IMG/VR virus record: IMGVR_UViG_3300033155_001586
Location: 1-26,396 of that record
Source: a virus
Length of the DNA: 26,396 nt
Direction: 5' to 3' (one strand)
Shown: positions 8,101 through 16,224 of the stretch, piece after piece
Layout of the letters: every line of letters starts with the position of its first letter
How positions within the stretch are numbered: position 1 is the first letter of the stretch
Notes under the pieces: model-generated
The model's database searches: none
What the model saw: the letters and a program-made list of their open reading frames with translations, nothing else
What the model was told of the DNA's origin: nothing
Translations under genes and position numbers: made by a program

Positions 8101-8895
8101 AGGGTCAGAGGCTAAGTAAGCAGTGACAGGATTAGAAAGAGCCGGGCTTGATTGTATAAGATCAGAAAGCCTTTCGTCCTTTGGATCTAATGCAACAAAG
8201 GCAGTGGCAGCGCCTATGCCGCCAGCCTTTGCAGCCAACTGAGCCCCCTTTGCGCCTGCAGCAAAAGCCTTCATGCCAGCGGAAAATGGAACCACATAAC
8301 TAAGGCCCGTGCGCATAAAAGACTCCGCGCCCGACTGAGGAGAAGGTAAATACATGTCAGAAAAATCTACACGGTTATCCTTCGTTAAAAGGTCAGACTC
8401 TTTTAGTCCCTGGCGCTGTAAGAAATCGTCCACGCCGTCAATAATATCTAAAGCTGAATTGGTCGTGTTCTGAGCGAAATCTCCCACAGCCCCTATGACA
8501 GCGTTTTCAAGAGCTGTTTTAGGGTCGCTAGAAGCCAAGCCCTCACGAGACTCCTTAACTCTTTGGAACACTCCAGAGAATCCGTTCTGGTTAAATTCAT
8601 CTATAAGACCAAGCTTTGATTTTTGAGATTCTTCCTTTAAGCCCTCAACCGTCATAGGCTCTGCGCCCTCTTTTGGCTTTTCCTCACCGACTATGGACTT
8701 AAAAATATCTTCCGATGGGTCAGGAAGATCAGTAAGACCCAAGCTGGGGTTCTCGTCAGGAACAGCCTCAGAGTGGCCCGATACTGTGTCGTCAGATATG
8801 CCTAGCTCTTTTTCGATATTAGACACCTGAGCGTCCTCAGAAAGCCTAAGGTCTACGTCGTTTGTAAAAATTTTTTCAGATTCAGTACCTGCCAT
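5161..8895 (-). CDS. Large internal virion / DNA-ejection protein (gp16-like position)
   Basis: 1244 aa, in the position of T7 gp16. It has an acidic, low-complexity N-terminus (1-110), a hydrophobic Ala/Gly-rich stretch (about 195-235), long helical regions, and a conserved core from about 555 to 1060. Patterns familiar from podophage ejection proteins include RINGLVSGVKTQ (565-576), RTPSRALLRGDQAVG (709-723), LMIPFSRVELN (820-830) followed by ERTPFA, and GWQPNSIKIGGTY (903-915). The last region resembles phage internal proteins that carry LPD38-like domains, but I cannot confirm the domain. No transglycosylase motif is visible at either end, unlike T7 gp16. It should be packed in the capsid core and ejected to form a trans-envelope conduit. 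Its start overlaps the 517-aa gene stop (TAATG). Role is good by synteny; detailed homology is unverified. Confidence 0.82.
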   Translation of the reverse strand: MAGTESEKIFTNDVDLRLSEDAQVSNIEKELGISDDTVSGHSEAVPDENPSLGLTDLPDPSEDIFKSIVGEEKPKEGAEPMTVEGLKEESQKSKLGLIDEFNQNGFSGVFQRVKESREGLASSDPKTALENAVIGAVGDFAQNTTNSALDIIDGVDDFLQRQGLKESDLLTKDNRVDFSDMYLPSPQSGAESFMRTGLSYVVPFSAGMKAFAAGAKGAQLAAKAGGIGAATAFVALDPKDERLSDLIQSSPALSNPVTAYLASDPNDSGLEGRLKNSLESLIVDSGVGASVGLARPIFSAMKMHKATRALKKTKTSVDITPEQIEKSVLLKPKPAAESSLLKGKAQVREVASDLSEVSHSKFKIGRLSDDPGTNKVIQEFTADNKEFVSAVSRTGQNFDETIKKAKVLADDPNFVSKKVLGRKPGTILNAEERLAAEIRLSVAADELSGMVTKLENSANPADLAVFKESYDNFSNMFNSVKGSSAEAARALNAHKIKVSGLAKDLRIKQLAEVTHLNGGVEELSQSAAMIREIFENSDESVLAAAGKLVRKGNFKKLWDAAYEVRINGLVSGVKTQAVSIGSAMVRGPVEIAERGLAALYQVGQKSPVDKITFKEVGAQARAYQNETWNQIGSFQAGLSDSFKVASDAIRKGEAVDRLIAIGRERIDPNKITFNTTVNPEDFAHAISSEAFGYTGNLGKGIDLMGTMIRTPSRALLRGDQAVGAIHYRMEARSLATREATGRGLSGNEADVLIKALADDPIDTLPTGNLRSIAKDIRAQAVEKANANKFTSALEGMAASVDDIIKNAGSDQLAGAAPLKLMIPFSRVELNILAQTYERTPFAALGKSFKDDIAAGGSRAALAKARVTMGSMAMSTVSLLAWNGLVTGEGPKNPVARKLLENSGWQPNSIKIGGTYHDFTRVAEPYSKMLKSVANISEIVGAMDESQSRDLPSLTAMIAMAAVNSMTPEFMTGAMGDMIKAIEAPEKGQGVQRVVNSLVVGQVPFSGLLRDIRKTGLPGVIEGDPVRRDQRIPQQDAWDFIDQTINALKDITPGYSKDLPPQRDMLGRVRHYPPGLGPDIASPIAVSHAKPSVVDKELLRLSMAGPLFRATPPPGEQHLSLSMPSKTISVSGGGVIQNINLSPKQYDKLVQLSAGIGLDNNPFGSQTLEETLKKEISGGYPMLGSLDNDQNKRLVIKKIVNVYKQAALGQLQLDEPDIQDKMIQLLGQVGEVVTEPGEDPDFQPQ

Positions 8896-10448
8896 TACTT
8901 ATCTCTTCTTTCTTGACGCTTAATCGCTTGCTCTTTTGCTGTTTGCACGATCTCTTCCTCTAGCTTTAGAGCGTCCAGTCGTTCCTTTATAAGCAAAAGC
9001 CTTCTGTTATATTCTCGCTTATCTATCTGACCCTGTCTAAACCTTATCTTTAAAGTTCTGGCCGCATTAGCTAAGCCAGAAGAGTTTTTCTGCTCCAAAA
9101 GACTAACCCCAGGAACAGACGGTAAAATAGCGGAAGACTGACCGAATTCTCTTATCGCTTGGTTAGACATATCCACAGGATCAGCACTTGGCTGATTACG
9201 TAAAAGCTCGTAGTAACGAATCAAAACATCGTTCTTAAGTACAGCCTTTTCTTTTCCGTTTAAGCCTAAAGAATCAAGCAGCTCCTTTGAGCCATAAACA
9301 GCGTCTATTCTCTTTGTGCCCAAAGAGATTCTTTTATTCGATAACGTTTTATTTCCCGAAGACTGTCTCGCTAAAACTGTTGTTATGTCATTTAATACCT
9401 GACGACCTGTGGACGCCTTTAAAGTCTCCCCGTTTACAGAAAGCTTAACATCCTCTAAAACTGTTTTAGGGTCCTCTCCAGAAGCTAGTCTTGACTCTAA
9501 GTCAAACGCCTGAGAGTCGTCGTTCTCTACGATATCCTCATCCATCATTTTAACGAGGAATGTTTGGTCTGCTTTTTTCATCTGACCCCGAGAAACCATG
9601 CGCTCCATTTCTGTCTCTACAGCGTCCTGCTCAGCGGGAGTAATGGCTTTTTTTGTCTTAATGAAAATAGAACGCATTTTTCTGTTCTGGATAGTCTCAA
9701 TTAGTTTAGATCGCTCAGTTTCTGAAAAAACCTTAGACATATCACCAGTCGTGACACGCTCTATGGCTTTGTCGAAATCACGATTAATTTGTGTCATGCC
9801 GTTCACGGCGGAGAGAGCGTTTTCCTTCACTGCGCTCTCAGATAAACTCTTCGACTGACTTGGAGTTATTATACCCTCTTCAGCAAGCACCGTGTAATGA
9901 AGACCAAGGTCTACGGAGTTTTGCTCAAATAAATCCGGGTCCTGGTGAGAACTTAAATTATAATTTTTCTTTTCTTTTTCTGACATGGTTAAGACAAAAT
10001 CAGCGTGCTTTTGCCTCTGAGCAGATAACACCTTAGATAAATTCTGCACCCTAGCTGAATCAAACATGATCTCAGATATGGCTACGTCCTCGTCAGCAAC
10101 ACCCTCTAAAAAATCTTCCTTAACATCGTTAAAAGTGTTTTCATAGACCTCTAAAGTGTTGCTTCCGTCCGGGAGAACCTCGCCACCACTAACAGCCTCA
10201 TTTAAAGACAAAATAGCCTGCTCACGGGCCGCGTTCTTTGCCCGGTTTCCAGCTAAGTTTTTATTTATACGATCCCTTGACTGAGTGTAACGAGCTATAC
10301 CACCGCCAAACTGACCTATGCCCTGAGCTAAAGACTTCTGAGCACCAGCTACGGCAAGTTCCGTCTGTAGCTTTGAAGCTATGTTGCTGCCAGTAGAACG
10401 GTCTACAGCTAAACTTTTTGTAGAGATAAATTGATTTATCTTAGGCAT
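8895..10448 (-). CDS. Internal virion protein (gp15-like position)
   Basis: A 517-aa, almost wholly helical, charged protein with few cysteines. It lies exactly where T7 gp15 lies, between the gp14-like and gp16-like genes, overlapping both by one base (TAATG at each junction). Residues 1-75 contain Gly/Ala-rich and basic segments (GIGQFGGGIARY, then RINKN). The C-terminal 70 residues form a long, highly charged helix (from KIRFRQGQIDKRE), likely coiled coil. I see no enzymatic motif. T7 gp15 (747 aa) and gp16 assemble a periplasmic DNA-ejection tube; this protein is shorter. The function is inferred from gene order and helical character. Residue-level homology to gp15 was not recognised. Confidence 0.75.
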   Translation of the reverse strand: MPKINQFISTKSLAVDRSTGSNIASKLQTELAVAGAQKSLAQGIGQFGGGIARYTQSRDRINKNLAGNRAKNAAREQAILSLNEAVSGGEVLPDGSNTLEVYENTFNDVKEDFLEGVADEDVAISEIMFDSARVQNLSKVLSAQRQKHADFVLTMSEKEKKNYNLSSHQDPDLFEQNSVDLGLHYTVLAEEGIITPSQSKSLSESAVKENALSAVNGMTQINRDFDKAIERVTTGDMSKVFSETERSKLIETIQNRKMRSIFIKTKKAITPAEQDAVETEMERMVSRGQMKKADQTFLVKMMDEDIVENDDSQAFDLESRLASGEDPKTVLEDVKLSVNGETLKASTGRQVLNDITTVLARQSSGNKTLSNKRISLGTKRIDAVYGSKELLDSLGLNGKEKAVLKNDVLIRYYELLRNQPSADPVDMSNQAIREFGQSSAILPSVPGVSLLEQKNSSGLANAARTLKIRFRQGQIDKREYNRRLLLIKERLDALKLEEEIVQTAKEQAIKRQERRDK

Positions 10449-10903
10449 TACTTCCCCCCCACTGCGCCAGCTATAGAGCCTATACCGCCTATAACGGTTG
10501 CAATATTTGAAAGCTCGTTAGCCTGACTGATATCTTCTTTTTGGCGCCGGATACCCTGAGCACCAGCGCGAAGAAGGTTAGCCTCTGCAACTCCACGACG
10601 CTCTATCTCCTCTCGCTCTACACCTAACTCCCTCTTCGAATTGGCCAATAGTAAAAGAGCCGAGCCGGAAAGATCCACCCCAGCCTTTGCAAAAGAAGAT
10701 GCCGTATCACCAAGAACAACTTCGCCCTTCCTCTTGAAAATATCTATAGAACGCTTCGTCTGACGAATGGACTCCTGAGCCTGTTGCTCTTGTAAAGCCG
10801 CCTGAGCGCTTAAAGCACGCTTGTTAGCGGCCGCCTTTCGGTCGTTCGCCGCTATACTTAAAGGTATTGATATTAGTGTCGCCGCCGCTGCCGCCTGAGC
10901 CAT
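10448..10903 (-). CDS. Internal virion protein, gp14-like
   Basis: A 151-aa protein starting MAQAAAAATLISIPLSIAA, with a hydrophobic N-terminal segment, a central Ala/Gln/Arg-rich helix (25-55) and a C-terminal Gly/Ala/Ile-rich hydrophobic tail (about 133-151). This hydrophobic-helix-hydrophobic layout and a conserved-looking FAKAGVDLSGSA block (about 70-81) are typical of podophage gp14-type ejection proteins, which form the outer-membrane part of the ejection channel. I place the start at 10903, not the upstream in-frame ATG at 10951. The upstream ATG would overlap the gp13-like gene by 47 bases, while 10903 has GAGG ten bases upstream and sits one base after the preceding stop. It is coupled to the next gene by a TAATG overlap. 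Confidence 0.82.
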   Translation of the reverse strand: MAQAAAAATLISIPLSIAANDRKAAANKRALSAQAALQEQQAQESIRQTKRSIDIFKRKGEVVLGDTASSFAKAGVDLSGSALLLLANSKRELGVEREEIERRGVAEANLLRAGAQGIRRQKEDISQANELSNIATVIGGIGSIAGAVGGK

Positions 10904-10904
10904 T

Positions 10905-11345
10905 TTAAAATATCCTCGCGTACAAATTATAGTCAGATCCGTCAGGGCCATACTTTCGCATTAACCCCTCCTTTTTAAACCCTAAACTCTCTACCCACTT
11001 ACAACCAGAAGAATAATCACTCTTCACATCTAGCTGCATTCGATAAAGCTCTTCCTTTCCAGCATAAACCTCAATCACAGACTTTACAGCCTTATGAAAA
11101 GATAGCGGAACCTTTTTTACGTCCTCTGAAATTAAAGCCCAAGCATACATAACGCCAGGCCAAACTATTGAACCACCCAAAATAGATATAACCTCTTCGT
11201 AATTCGTCAAAGAAACTATCCTAGAATTAGGCGCCTCAGACACCGCAAGAGTCCTGTAGTTTATGTCAGGGTCCTGAGCGTAACACCATTTACGGGTCTT
11301 AAGCCTGGCAACATCTTCCTTGCGAAACTCCCTGGCGCTAATCAT
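10905..11345 (-). CDS. GNAT-like virion-region protein (T7 gp13-like)
   Basis: 146 aa. The C-terminal third carries a GNAT acyltransferase-type pattern: a strand (LYRMQLDVKSD), a helix, then W-x-E-S-LGFKKEGLMRKYG-x-DG-x-x-Y-x-LYARIF. The order nozzle, GNAT-like protein, gp14-like protein matches T7 genes 12, 13 and 14. T7 gp13 and its relatives are GNAT-fold proteins needed for virion morphogenesis. The acetyl-CoA-binding loop (Q/RxxGxG/A) typical of active enzymes is not obvious here, so the protein may be structural rather than catalytic. The ATG overlaps the nozzle stop by 8 bases, with GGGGC upstream. Fold and position agree, so the family call is fairly safe; catalytic activity is doubtful. 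Confidence 0.78.
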   Translation of the reverse strand: MISAREFRKEDVARLKTRKWCYAQDPDINYRTLAVSEAPNSRIVSLTNYEEVISILGGSIVWPGVMYAWALISEDVKKVPLSFHKAVKSVIEVYAGKEELYRMQLDVKSDYSSGCKWVESLGFKKEGLMRKYGPDGSDYNLYARIF

Positions 11346-14196
11346 AAGTTATGCCCCTTAATATAATCGCAGTAAGCTCCATAGGCAAAGGCAAGTCTTG
11401 ACGAACAAACACCTGACCCCTTCTGTCAGGGCTTTGAGAAAAATCCAACGTCTTATCGCCAGTAAAAAGAGGAGGAGCTGTGTTGCCTAGTCCCGCAGGG
11501 ATGAATATAATAGTTTCCAAATCATCTTCATCACTACCAAACTTCGCCCCTATAGTTCTGTTAAATCTAAAAGAAGACCTGTCTATACGCTTTATAGCCG
11601 TCTGAGCTGTGCCAATTGAAGAGCCCGCCTCAATAGGCAAAGTCTTAATCTGAGCCGTATAAGGAAGGCCTATGACGGCCTCCTCAGGAACTGTTGCCGA
11701 AGAATTTACGGTGATCTCGCCACTAGCTACTACATACTCACCCCTAAAAGCTCCGTTTATAACAGTCGTCACTGTCTGGCCCTCTAAATATTCAAGGTCC
11801 CTTACCCTACGGCCTCCGCCGTAATACTCTGTGGAATGAGCGACTCCAGATCCATTATAAGGAAGATCATTCTGGATAGTTAGTGCGCCTATTTTATAGG
11901 GCTCCCCGCTCGTAGCGCCCGGCTCGCCTATATAAATAAGGCTTGATGTGCTGTCCATAGTTCTAGTGAGTGACGAAGCCGCCGTAAAGCTAACTCCGTC
12001 AAGCCATATCTTCTGAAGGCCGGTTGTAAAATCAAACTCTAACTCAATGATAATGCTCACGCCAGTAAATATAACCCCACCAAGAAGCCCCGTCGAAACA
12101 ACGCCAGGGTTTATCCCAGAACTATCAGCAAACTCAAACGAAAGTACATTGGTCGTTTTTAATACAAGCTTTAATTTGTTGTGCTCAGTCGAGCTCGGCG
12201 CGTGAGAATGATAGATGGTTGTGTCTGAACTCGGAGCGCCCGTGAATTGTGGCTGGAATTCTATTCTTATATAACCCTTGTCTGCCGTTAAGAGATTTGA
12301 AGAGGCGTTAAATACAAGCTTGTTTATAGACGGGTCAACTATAGTAAGGAGGCCGCCAGATGGAGCCGAAAGCAATGTGGCCGCGCCGTTAACAGACCCC
12401 TCAGCCACTGAGGCATTAAAAACCTCTGATGTGTCATAGTGAAAAGTTACGCCCGAAGGCTTTCGCCTAAAGGTCGCTGAATCACAATAAATCATCTTAT
12501 CTTCTATATTAAAAGAAGAGTTAAAGACTTCGTCTAAAATATATTCTTGTGTTATTTTTTCTACATAAGTAACGTTTGACCCATCGATAGTTCTCTCAAC
12601 AGTTAACCACAAGTCCTCCGTCGTTCCGTCAGAGGAAGGAAGCGAAGCTATACTTTGGATCTTTACTAGGTTTGTATCTAAATTTCCGCCTAGTTTATGA
12701 TAATGCCAAGCCCTTGTGCCAACACCCCTGTCTATAGTCATCGCGTAAAGACCTGAGTTTGAATCTAAAACCCATAATATAGTCTGAGTTGTTTCTTGCT
12801 TTACTATAGCTTTGACAGAAGGGGGAGAGGCTGTTGTACCTCTTAATGAAATTGTTTTTATAGTTAAATGGTTTACTAAACGAGTTAAGTCGTCAGCTAT
12901 AAATGAGTCCTGGTCTCTGTTAAAAACAAACTCCCTTATTTTTCTAGAGTCACGAGATACAAACGCTAAAACATTTTCAATACGAGAAGGAGCCACAAGA
13001 GCTGAACCATACGCTGTCTCAGAACTTACAGATATATCCGTCGCAGAAAGAGCGCCTGAAGAACCTTGAGCTAGATACTCACGACCTAAGGTGCCTATGA
13101 TTAAAGTCTTTCCGCCAGATAACCATTGGATCTCGTTGATCTCGTTAGACGCCATTGTAAACGAAAAAGGATCGGTAGCCACTACTGTGCCAAACCCAGG
13201 GTCGTCAATCCTTCCTATAGCATCAAAATCAAAAAGATCAGCTATCTCAGAACCGTAAGTGGTATCACCCTTACCATAATAGAGACGCTGCTCAAAGATA
13301 GTCACAGAAGAAGGGTAACCCTCCTCTCCGCCAAACGCCGAAAACTCCCAGTTATCTGTTGCAGGCCGAGTGCCCGCTCCACCGCCCTCTGCGGTTACGG
13401 TCACTGTTGTTGAGTCTGTAAAGGCAGTTATGTAAAGATATCTTGTTGCCTGAGTGTCGCCACCAGCCGTATTGTGCTTTACGGCAGCGCCAACCATTGA
13501 AGCTGTAAAAAAAGCCACATTTGATTTCATCGTTGTACCTGCGCCAATAACCTCAAGAGTTATGGACGACTGTGTGTTTACTAACTTAAACGGGATGCCC
13601 TTATCAAACATAGACGTAAAACCAGAACTAGAAATATTTGGAGTCTGATAGTATTGACGTAACTCAAAAGTAGCTGTAGCTGTTCTGGCTATAAAAAATG
13701 GAGGATGATTTTTGTGAACGAAAAAAACTAAGTCTCCGCTCTGAGCATATTGAAGCTCCTCTAGCTCAGCGTCCGTGGTGTAGCCCGTCATATGAGGAGC
13801 GCTGTTCGTGTTAGAAGCAAAGCTAATTGCTATTGACTCGTCTAAATCATTTACATTAGCCATAGACAAAGCCGCTGATCCGGCGTTTATGCGAATAAAA
13901 ATTACATAGGCGTCAGTTCTGGAAAAAATAAAAGGTATTATTCTTACTTTTCCTGTCAAAGCAAAAGCCACGCCGCCGTTTAAAGGAGCGCCAGGGAAAA
14001 CCATAGGATACTGTATTCTGTCACTCAAAAGAAACTGACTTCCAGGGCGCTTATAAGCACCGCCTGGAGTTTTTACAAAAAAATTTGTAATCTCCTCGCA
14101 GGAATTACTATAAGACGGAATATCAGTTCGGCCATGGGCCTCTGCGCTTATTTCCCCACCAGTAAAGTTATTTTGTATATGTCTAAACCTTGGCAT
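11338..14196 (-). CDS. Tail tubular protein B (gp12-like nozzle) with LamG-like insertion
   Basis: A 952-aa tail nozzle. The N-terminus (FTGGEISAEAHGRTDIPSY, then NFFVKTPGGAYKRPGS) is the family signature. FEQRLYYG (301-308), LIIGTLGREYL (365-375) and a VPEEAVIGLPY block (836-846) also fit. It forms the hexameric distal tail tube below the adaptor and carries the fibres. T7 gp12 is 794 aa; the extra length is explained by residues about 575-790, which interrupt the usual step from YCDS (570-573) to LEYLEGQTV (801-809). The insert is a beta-sandwich pattern ending KIWLDGVSFTAASS, IYIGEPG and KIGALTIQND, resembling LamG/concanavalin-like domains. The ATG lies directly after the adaptor stop. 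The nozzle call is strong; the insert's fold is inferred from pattern. Confidence 0.9.
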   Translation of the reverse strand: MPRFRHIQNNFTGGEISAEAHGRTDIPSYSNSCEEITNFFVKTPGGAYKRPGSQFLLSDRIQYPMVFPGAPLNGGVAFALTGKVRIIPFIFSRTDAYVIFIRINAGSAALSMANVNDLDESIAISFASNTNSAPHMTGYTTDAELEELQYAQSGDLVFFVHKNHPPFFIARTATATFELRQYYQTPNISSSGFTSMFDKGIPFKLVNTQSSITLEVIGAGTTMKSNVAFFTASMVGAAVKHNTAGGDTQATRYLYITAFTDSTTVTVTAEGGGAGTRPATDNWEFSAFGGEEGYPSSVTIFEQRLYYGKGDTTYGSEIADLFDFDAIGRIDDPGFGTVVATDPFSFTMASNEINEIQWLSGGKTLIIGTLGREYLAQGSSGALSATDISVSSETAYGSALVAPSRIENVLAFVSRDSRKIREFVFNRDQDSFIADDLTRLVNHLTIKTISLRGTTASPPSVKAIVKQETTQTILWVLDSNSGLYAMTIDRGVGTRAWHYHKLGGNLDTNLVKIQSIASLPSSDGTTEDLWLTVERTIDGSNVTYVEKITQEYILDEVFNSSFNIEDKMIYCDSATFRRKPSGVTFHYDTSEVFNASVAEGSVNGAATLLSAPSGGLLTIVDPSINKLVFNASSNLLTADKGYIRIEFQPQFTGAPSSDTTIYHSHAPSSTEHNKLKLVLKTTNVLSFEFADSSGINPGVVSTGLLGGVIFTGVSIIIELEFDFTTGLQKIWLDGVSFTAASSLTRTMDSTSSLIYIGEPGATSGEPYKIGALTIQNDLPYNGSGVAHSTEYYGGGRRVRDLEYLEGQTVTTVINGAFRGEYVVASGEITVNSSATVPEEAVIGLPYTAQIKTLPIEAGSSIGTAQTAIKRIDRSSFRFNRTIGAKFGSDEDDLETIIFIPAGLGNTAPPLFTGDKTLDFSQSPDRRGQVFVRQDLPLPMELTAIILRGITYD

Positions 14197-14799
14197 TTAT
14201 AGCCTCGCTACGAGCCAGTCGTCGGCCTCAACACGTTTAAGATTGGACTCTTGGCCGTTAAAGGTTCGAGTGTCTCTTAGATGACTCACTAGTCTTCGCT
14301 CCGCAAGCTTAGCTAGTGTTGTTGATTGAGTGATTGGATAGGCAAGATCTGCCGCAAGCATAAAAGCTAAGGTCTCAGCGAAACGCTTGTCAAACTTTTC
14401 TTCACTCACTAATTTTATATATTTTATATTTACCGTCGAAGCATTCGTCACTAAAACTCTCTCACTAGTGAGCGGATTGGTTTCGATGTCCCAAGGGATC
14501 TCTCCAATTGAAGGAGACAAGTTAAGGTCAGTAGATAAAACACGAAGATTATCAGAAGGAATAAGGAAAGATTTCTCATACTCATAAGAAGGCACGTAAG
14601 TACTCTCCGAGAGAGCGACTCTAGTTGTTGCAAAATTCCACGGATGGCTACGCAAAAGATCGTCCCTAAGCTTAGGGTACTGCTCATTACAAAGACGCGC
14701 ACGCTTGTTGTCCTCATTCAAAGCGTTGATACGATCAGCCCCTAACTTAATAAGGGCTGAATTACAAATTGAAACTGCACTCGTTACACTTAAAGGCAC
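14197..14799 (-). CDS. Tail tubular protein A (gp11-like adaptor/gatekeeper)
   Basis: 200 aa, equal in size to T7 gp11 (196 aa). The N-terminus is characteristic: a helix with ICNSALIKLGADRINAL (11-27), then ARLCNEQYPKLRDDLLRSHPWNFA (33-56), a pattern found throughout this family. The middle is a beta region (YEKSFLIPSDNLRVL) and the C-terminal helices include FAETLAFMLAADLAYPIT. It forms the dodecameric ring between portal and nozzle that keeps DNA in the filled head. The start is GTG with AGGAG 6-7 bases upstream. It ends one base before the nozzle gene begins, as expected for proteins made in fixed ratio. Confidence 0.92.
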   Translation of the reverse strand: MPLSVTSAVSICNSALIKLGADRINALNEDNKRARLCNEQYPKLRDDLLRSHPWNFATTRVALSESTYVPSYEYEKSFLIPSDNLRVLSTDLNLSPSIGEIPWDIETNPLTSERVLVTNASTVNIKYIKLVSEEKFDKRFAETLAFMLAADLAYPITQSTTLAKLAERRLVSHLRDTRTFNGQESNLKRVEADDWLVARL

Positions 14800-14808
14800 C
14801 TAAGCTCC

Positions 14809-15270
14809 TTAATCTAAAGAGTATTCGATCTCTACGGAAATCTTCTTACCAGTACCAGTAGTAGTAGCAGTCACAGCGTGAAGTTGGATCTGAGTGATAG
14901 CTCCGAACTCTTTCGCGTAACCAGCCTTACCGGCAGTGTCAGTCATAGCTTCAATCTTAGCCGCTACGAAAGTCATAGTGTTAATGATACCGTCTTGAGA
15001 AATAGGCTCAACAGCGCTAGCCGCCCAACCTAGATCAAAGTCAGTCGCTCCACCGCCACACGCGCCGTCGACAAACATCTTGGCGTTGTAGAGCTTTGCT
15101 CCCGAAGGGATCTTCATCAGTTTAACAATGTCACCCGCGCCGAGCTCAGCCGCTAGGGTGATCTCGTCGTACATAACTCGTCGTCGTCCGTTGTTTTCGT
15201 TTACCTTAAGCTTTACAGAAGGAACGGTAACATCAGCTTTTGTGGCGTTTACGCCATATAAAGTAGCCAT
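14809..15270 (-). CDS. Probable capsid decoration / head-associated structural protein
   Basis: 153 aa, beta-rich, Gly/Ala/Thr-rich, with no enzymatic motifs. The N-terminus (MATLYGVNATKADV) and a central IPSGAKLYNAKMFVDG block with later GWAASAVEP look like structural proteins that follow the capsid gene in many podophages and siphophages. Its position between the major capsid and tail adaptor genes, and a strong AAGGAG ribosome site, suggest an abundant virion protein, probably decorating the head. Codon usage and base content match the capsid gene. I cannot exclude a connector role. Function is from context only. Confidence 0.7.
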   Translation of the reverse strand: MATLYGVNATKADVTVPSVKLKVNENNGRRRVMYDEITLAAELGAGDIVKLMKIPSGAKLYNAKMFVDGACGGGATDFDLGWAASAVEPISQDGIINTMTFVAAKIEAMTDTAGKAGYAKEFGAITQIQLHAVTATTTGTGKKISVEIEYSLD

Positions 15271-15286
15271 TCTTTAAGTCTCCTTA

Positions 15287-16219
15287 TTATGTTTCGTCAC
15301 TTAGAACGATTTGAACTTTTACTTCTTCCATTCGAGTGGCTCCGACTGACATCTCTGCATACGCCTGAGTGGAGTATGACTTGTCAGCTCGCTCACTAAC
15401 TCTAGTCATAATGTCCTTACCAACTGAAGAAAGAAGACCGTCTTTTGCCCATGCAATATTGCGAGTGTAACCGTCAGCATCGCCAGCACCAGCACCAACT
15501 GTTCCAGCAGCAACATCAAAAAGAAGCGCTCCACTCTGAGTTAGAAGTCTCTGCGTGCGCAAAAACTCAAAACCCATGAAGGAGTCAACGTCACCCTGAA
15601 CAAGAGCCTTAACTGTGTTGAAATCACTAGAAGTAATCTCAAGCTCGTTAAGCATGCTCTCTACTCCGTCAGCAGTAGTAGCAAAGTACATTGTGATGTC
15701 CTCGTCTACCTCTTGTCGGCCAAAGTTTCGCTTGGTACGCCTTAGGGCCTGAACGTTTAGGCCAGAGCCAGCACCACCAGAAACAGCAGTCAATCGCTGA
15801 GAGTCAGGGAAAGGAACAGCCGTTTGACCCTCTTCTCCCGCGTAAGCGTTTCCGTCAGCAGCTAGGATGATCTCGTCATCCTTAGCTCTTCCGAAGGCGT
15901 TTACAAAAGCCTTCAAATAATCTGAAGTAGGGTCGATAAGTAAACGAACTTTATCAGCACTGTCAACAAGGTCTGCGTGCTCATAGTCGTTTAAAGTCAC
16001 TCTTCGTCTTGAATGAGGAGTGTCGATCAAAGGGGTGTCACTGTGACGTGAAACCTTTTTAGTTGCCGTTACGGCGCCTAGACGATCGAAAAATTGAGAT
16101 TTACCAGTCTGGCTCTCTCTTCGGACTTTGTCCTGAAAACGAGAACCCTTCTGCTGAGATAAATGCATGAGGCCTGTGTTAAATTGTTTAACAAACGCCT
16201 CGGTAATTTCAAATGACAT
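15287..16219 (-). CDS. Major capsid protein
   Basis: 310 aa. It follows the scaffold gene and precedes the decoration and adaptor genes. N-terminal features are FVKQFNTGLMHLSQQKGSRF, then a basic stretch (RRESQTGK) and FFDRLG, followed by TPLIDTPHSRRRVTLNDYEHADLVD and an AFGRAKDDEIILAADGNAY helix. This is the pattern of podophage capsids of the Phage_capsid_2 type (HK97 fold, BPP-1-like and relatives). It assembles the icosahedral shell around the scaffold. I choose the ATG at 16219 over the in-frame TTG at 16231: a GGAGG sits 5 bases before the ATG, and using the TTG would bury it. The long leader upstream (16220-16437) may allow independent, stronger expression. No frameshift signal was seen at the 3' end. 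Confidence 0.88.
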   Translation of the reverse strand: MSFEITEAFVKQFNTGLMHLSQQKGSRFQDKVRRESQTGKSQFFDRLGAVTATKKVSRHSDTPLIDTPHSRRRVTLNDYEHADLVDSADKVRLLIDPTSDYLKAFVNAFGRAKDDEIILAADGNAYAGEEGQTAVPFPDSQRLTAVSGGAGSGLNVQALRRTKRNFGRQEVDEDITMYFATTADGVESMLNELEITSSDFNTVKALVQGDVDSFMGFEFLRTQRLLTQSGALLFDVAAGTVGAGAGDADGYTRNIAWAKDGLLSSVGKDIMTRVSERADKSYSTQAYAEMSVGATRMEEVKVQIVLSDET

Positions 16220-16224
16220 GAAAT

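Noticed and set aside
10904-10951. Upstream ATG extending the gp14-like protein by 16 residues
   Set aside because: It overlaps the preceding gene and lacks a ribosome site; the ATG at 10903 has GAGG and matches the usual hydrophobic N-terminus.
15287-15320. Programmed frameshift at the capsid 3' end, as in T7 gp10A/10B
   Set aside because: No slippery heptamer near the stop, and the next gene starts at once with its own strong ribosome site.
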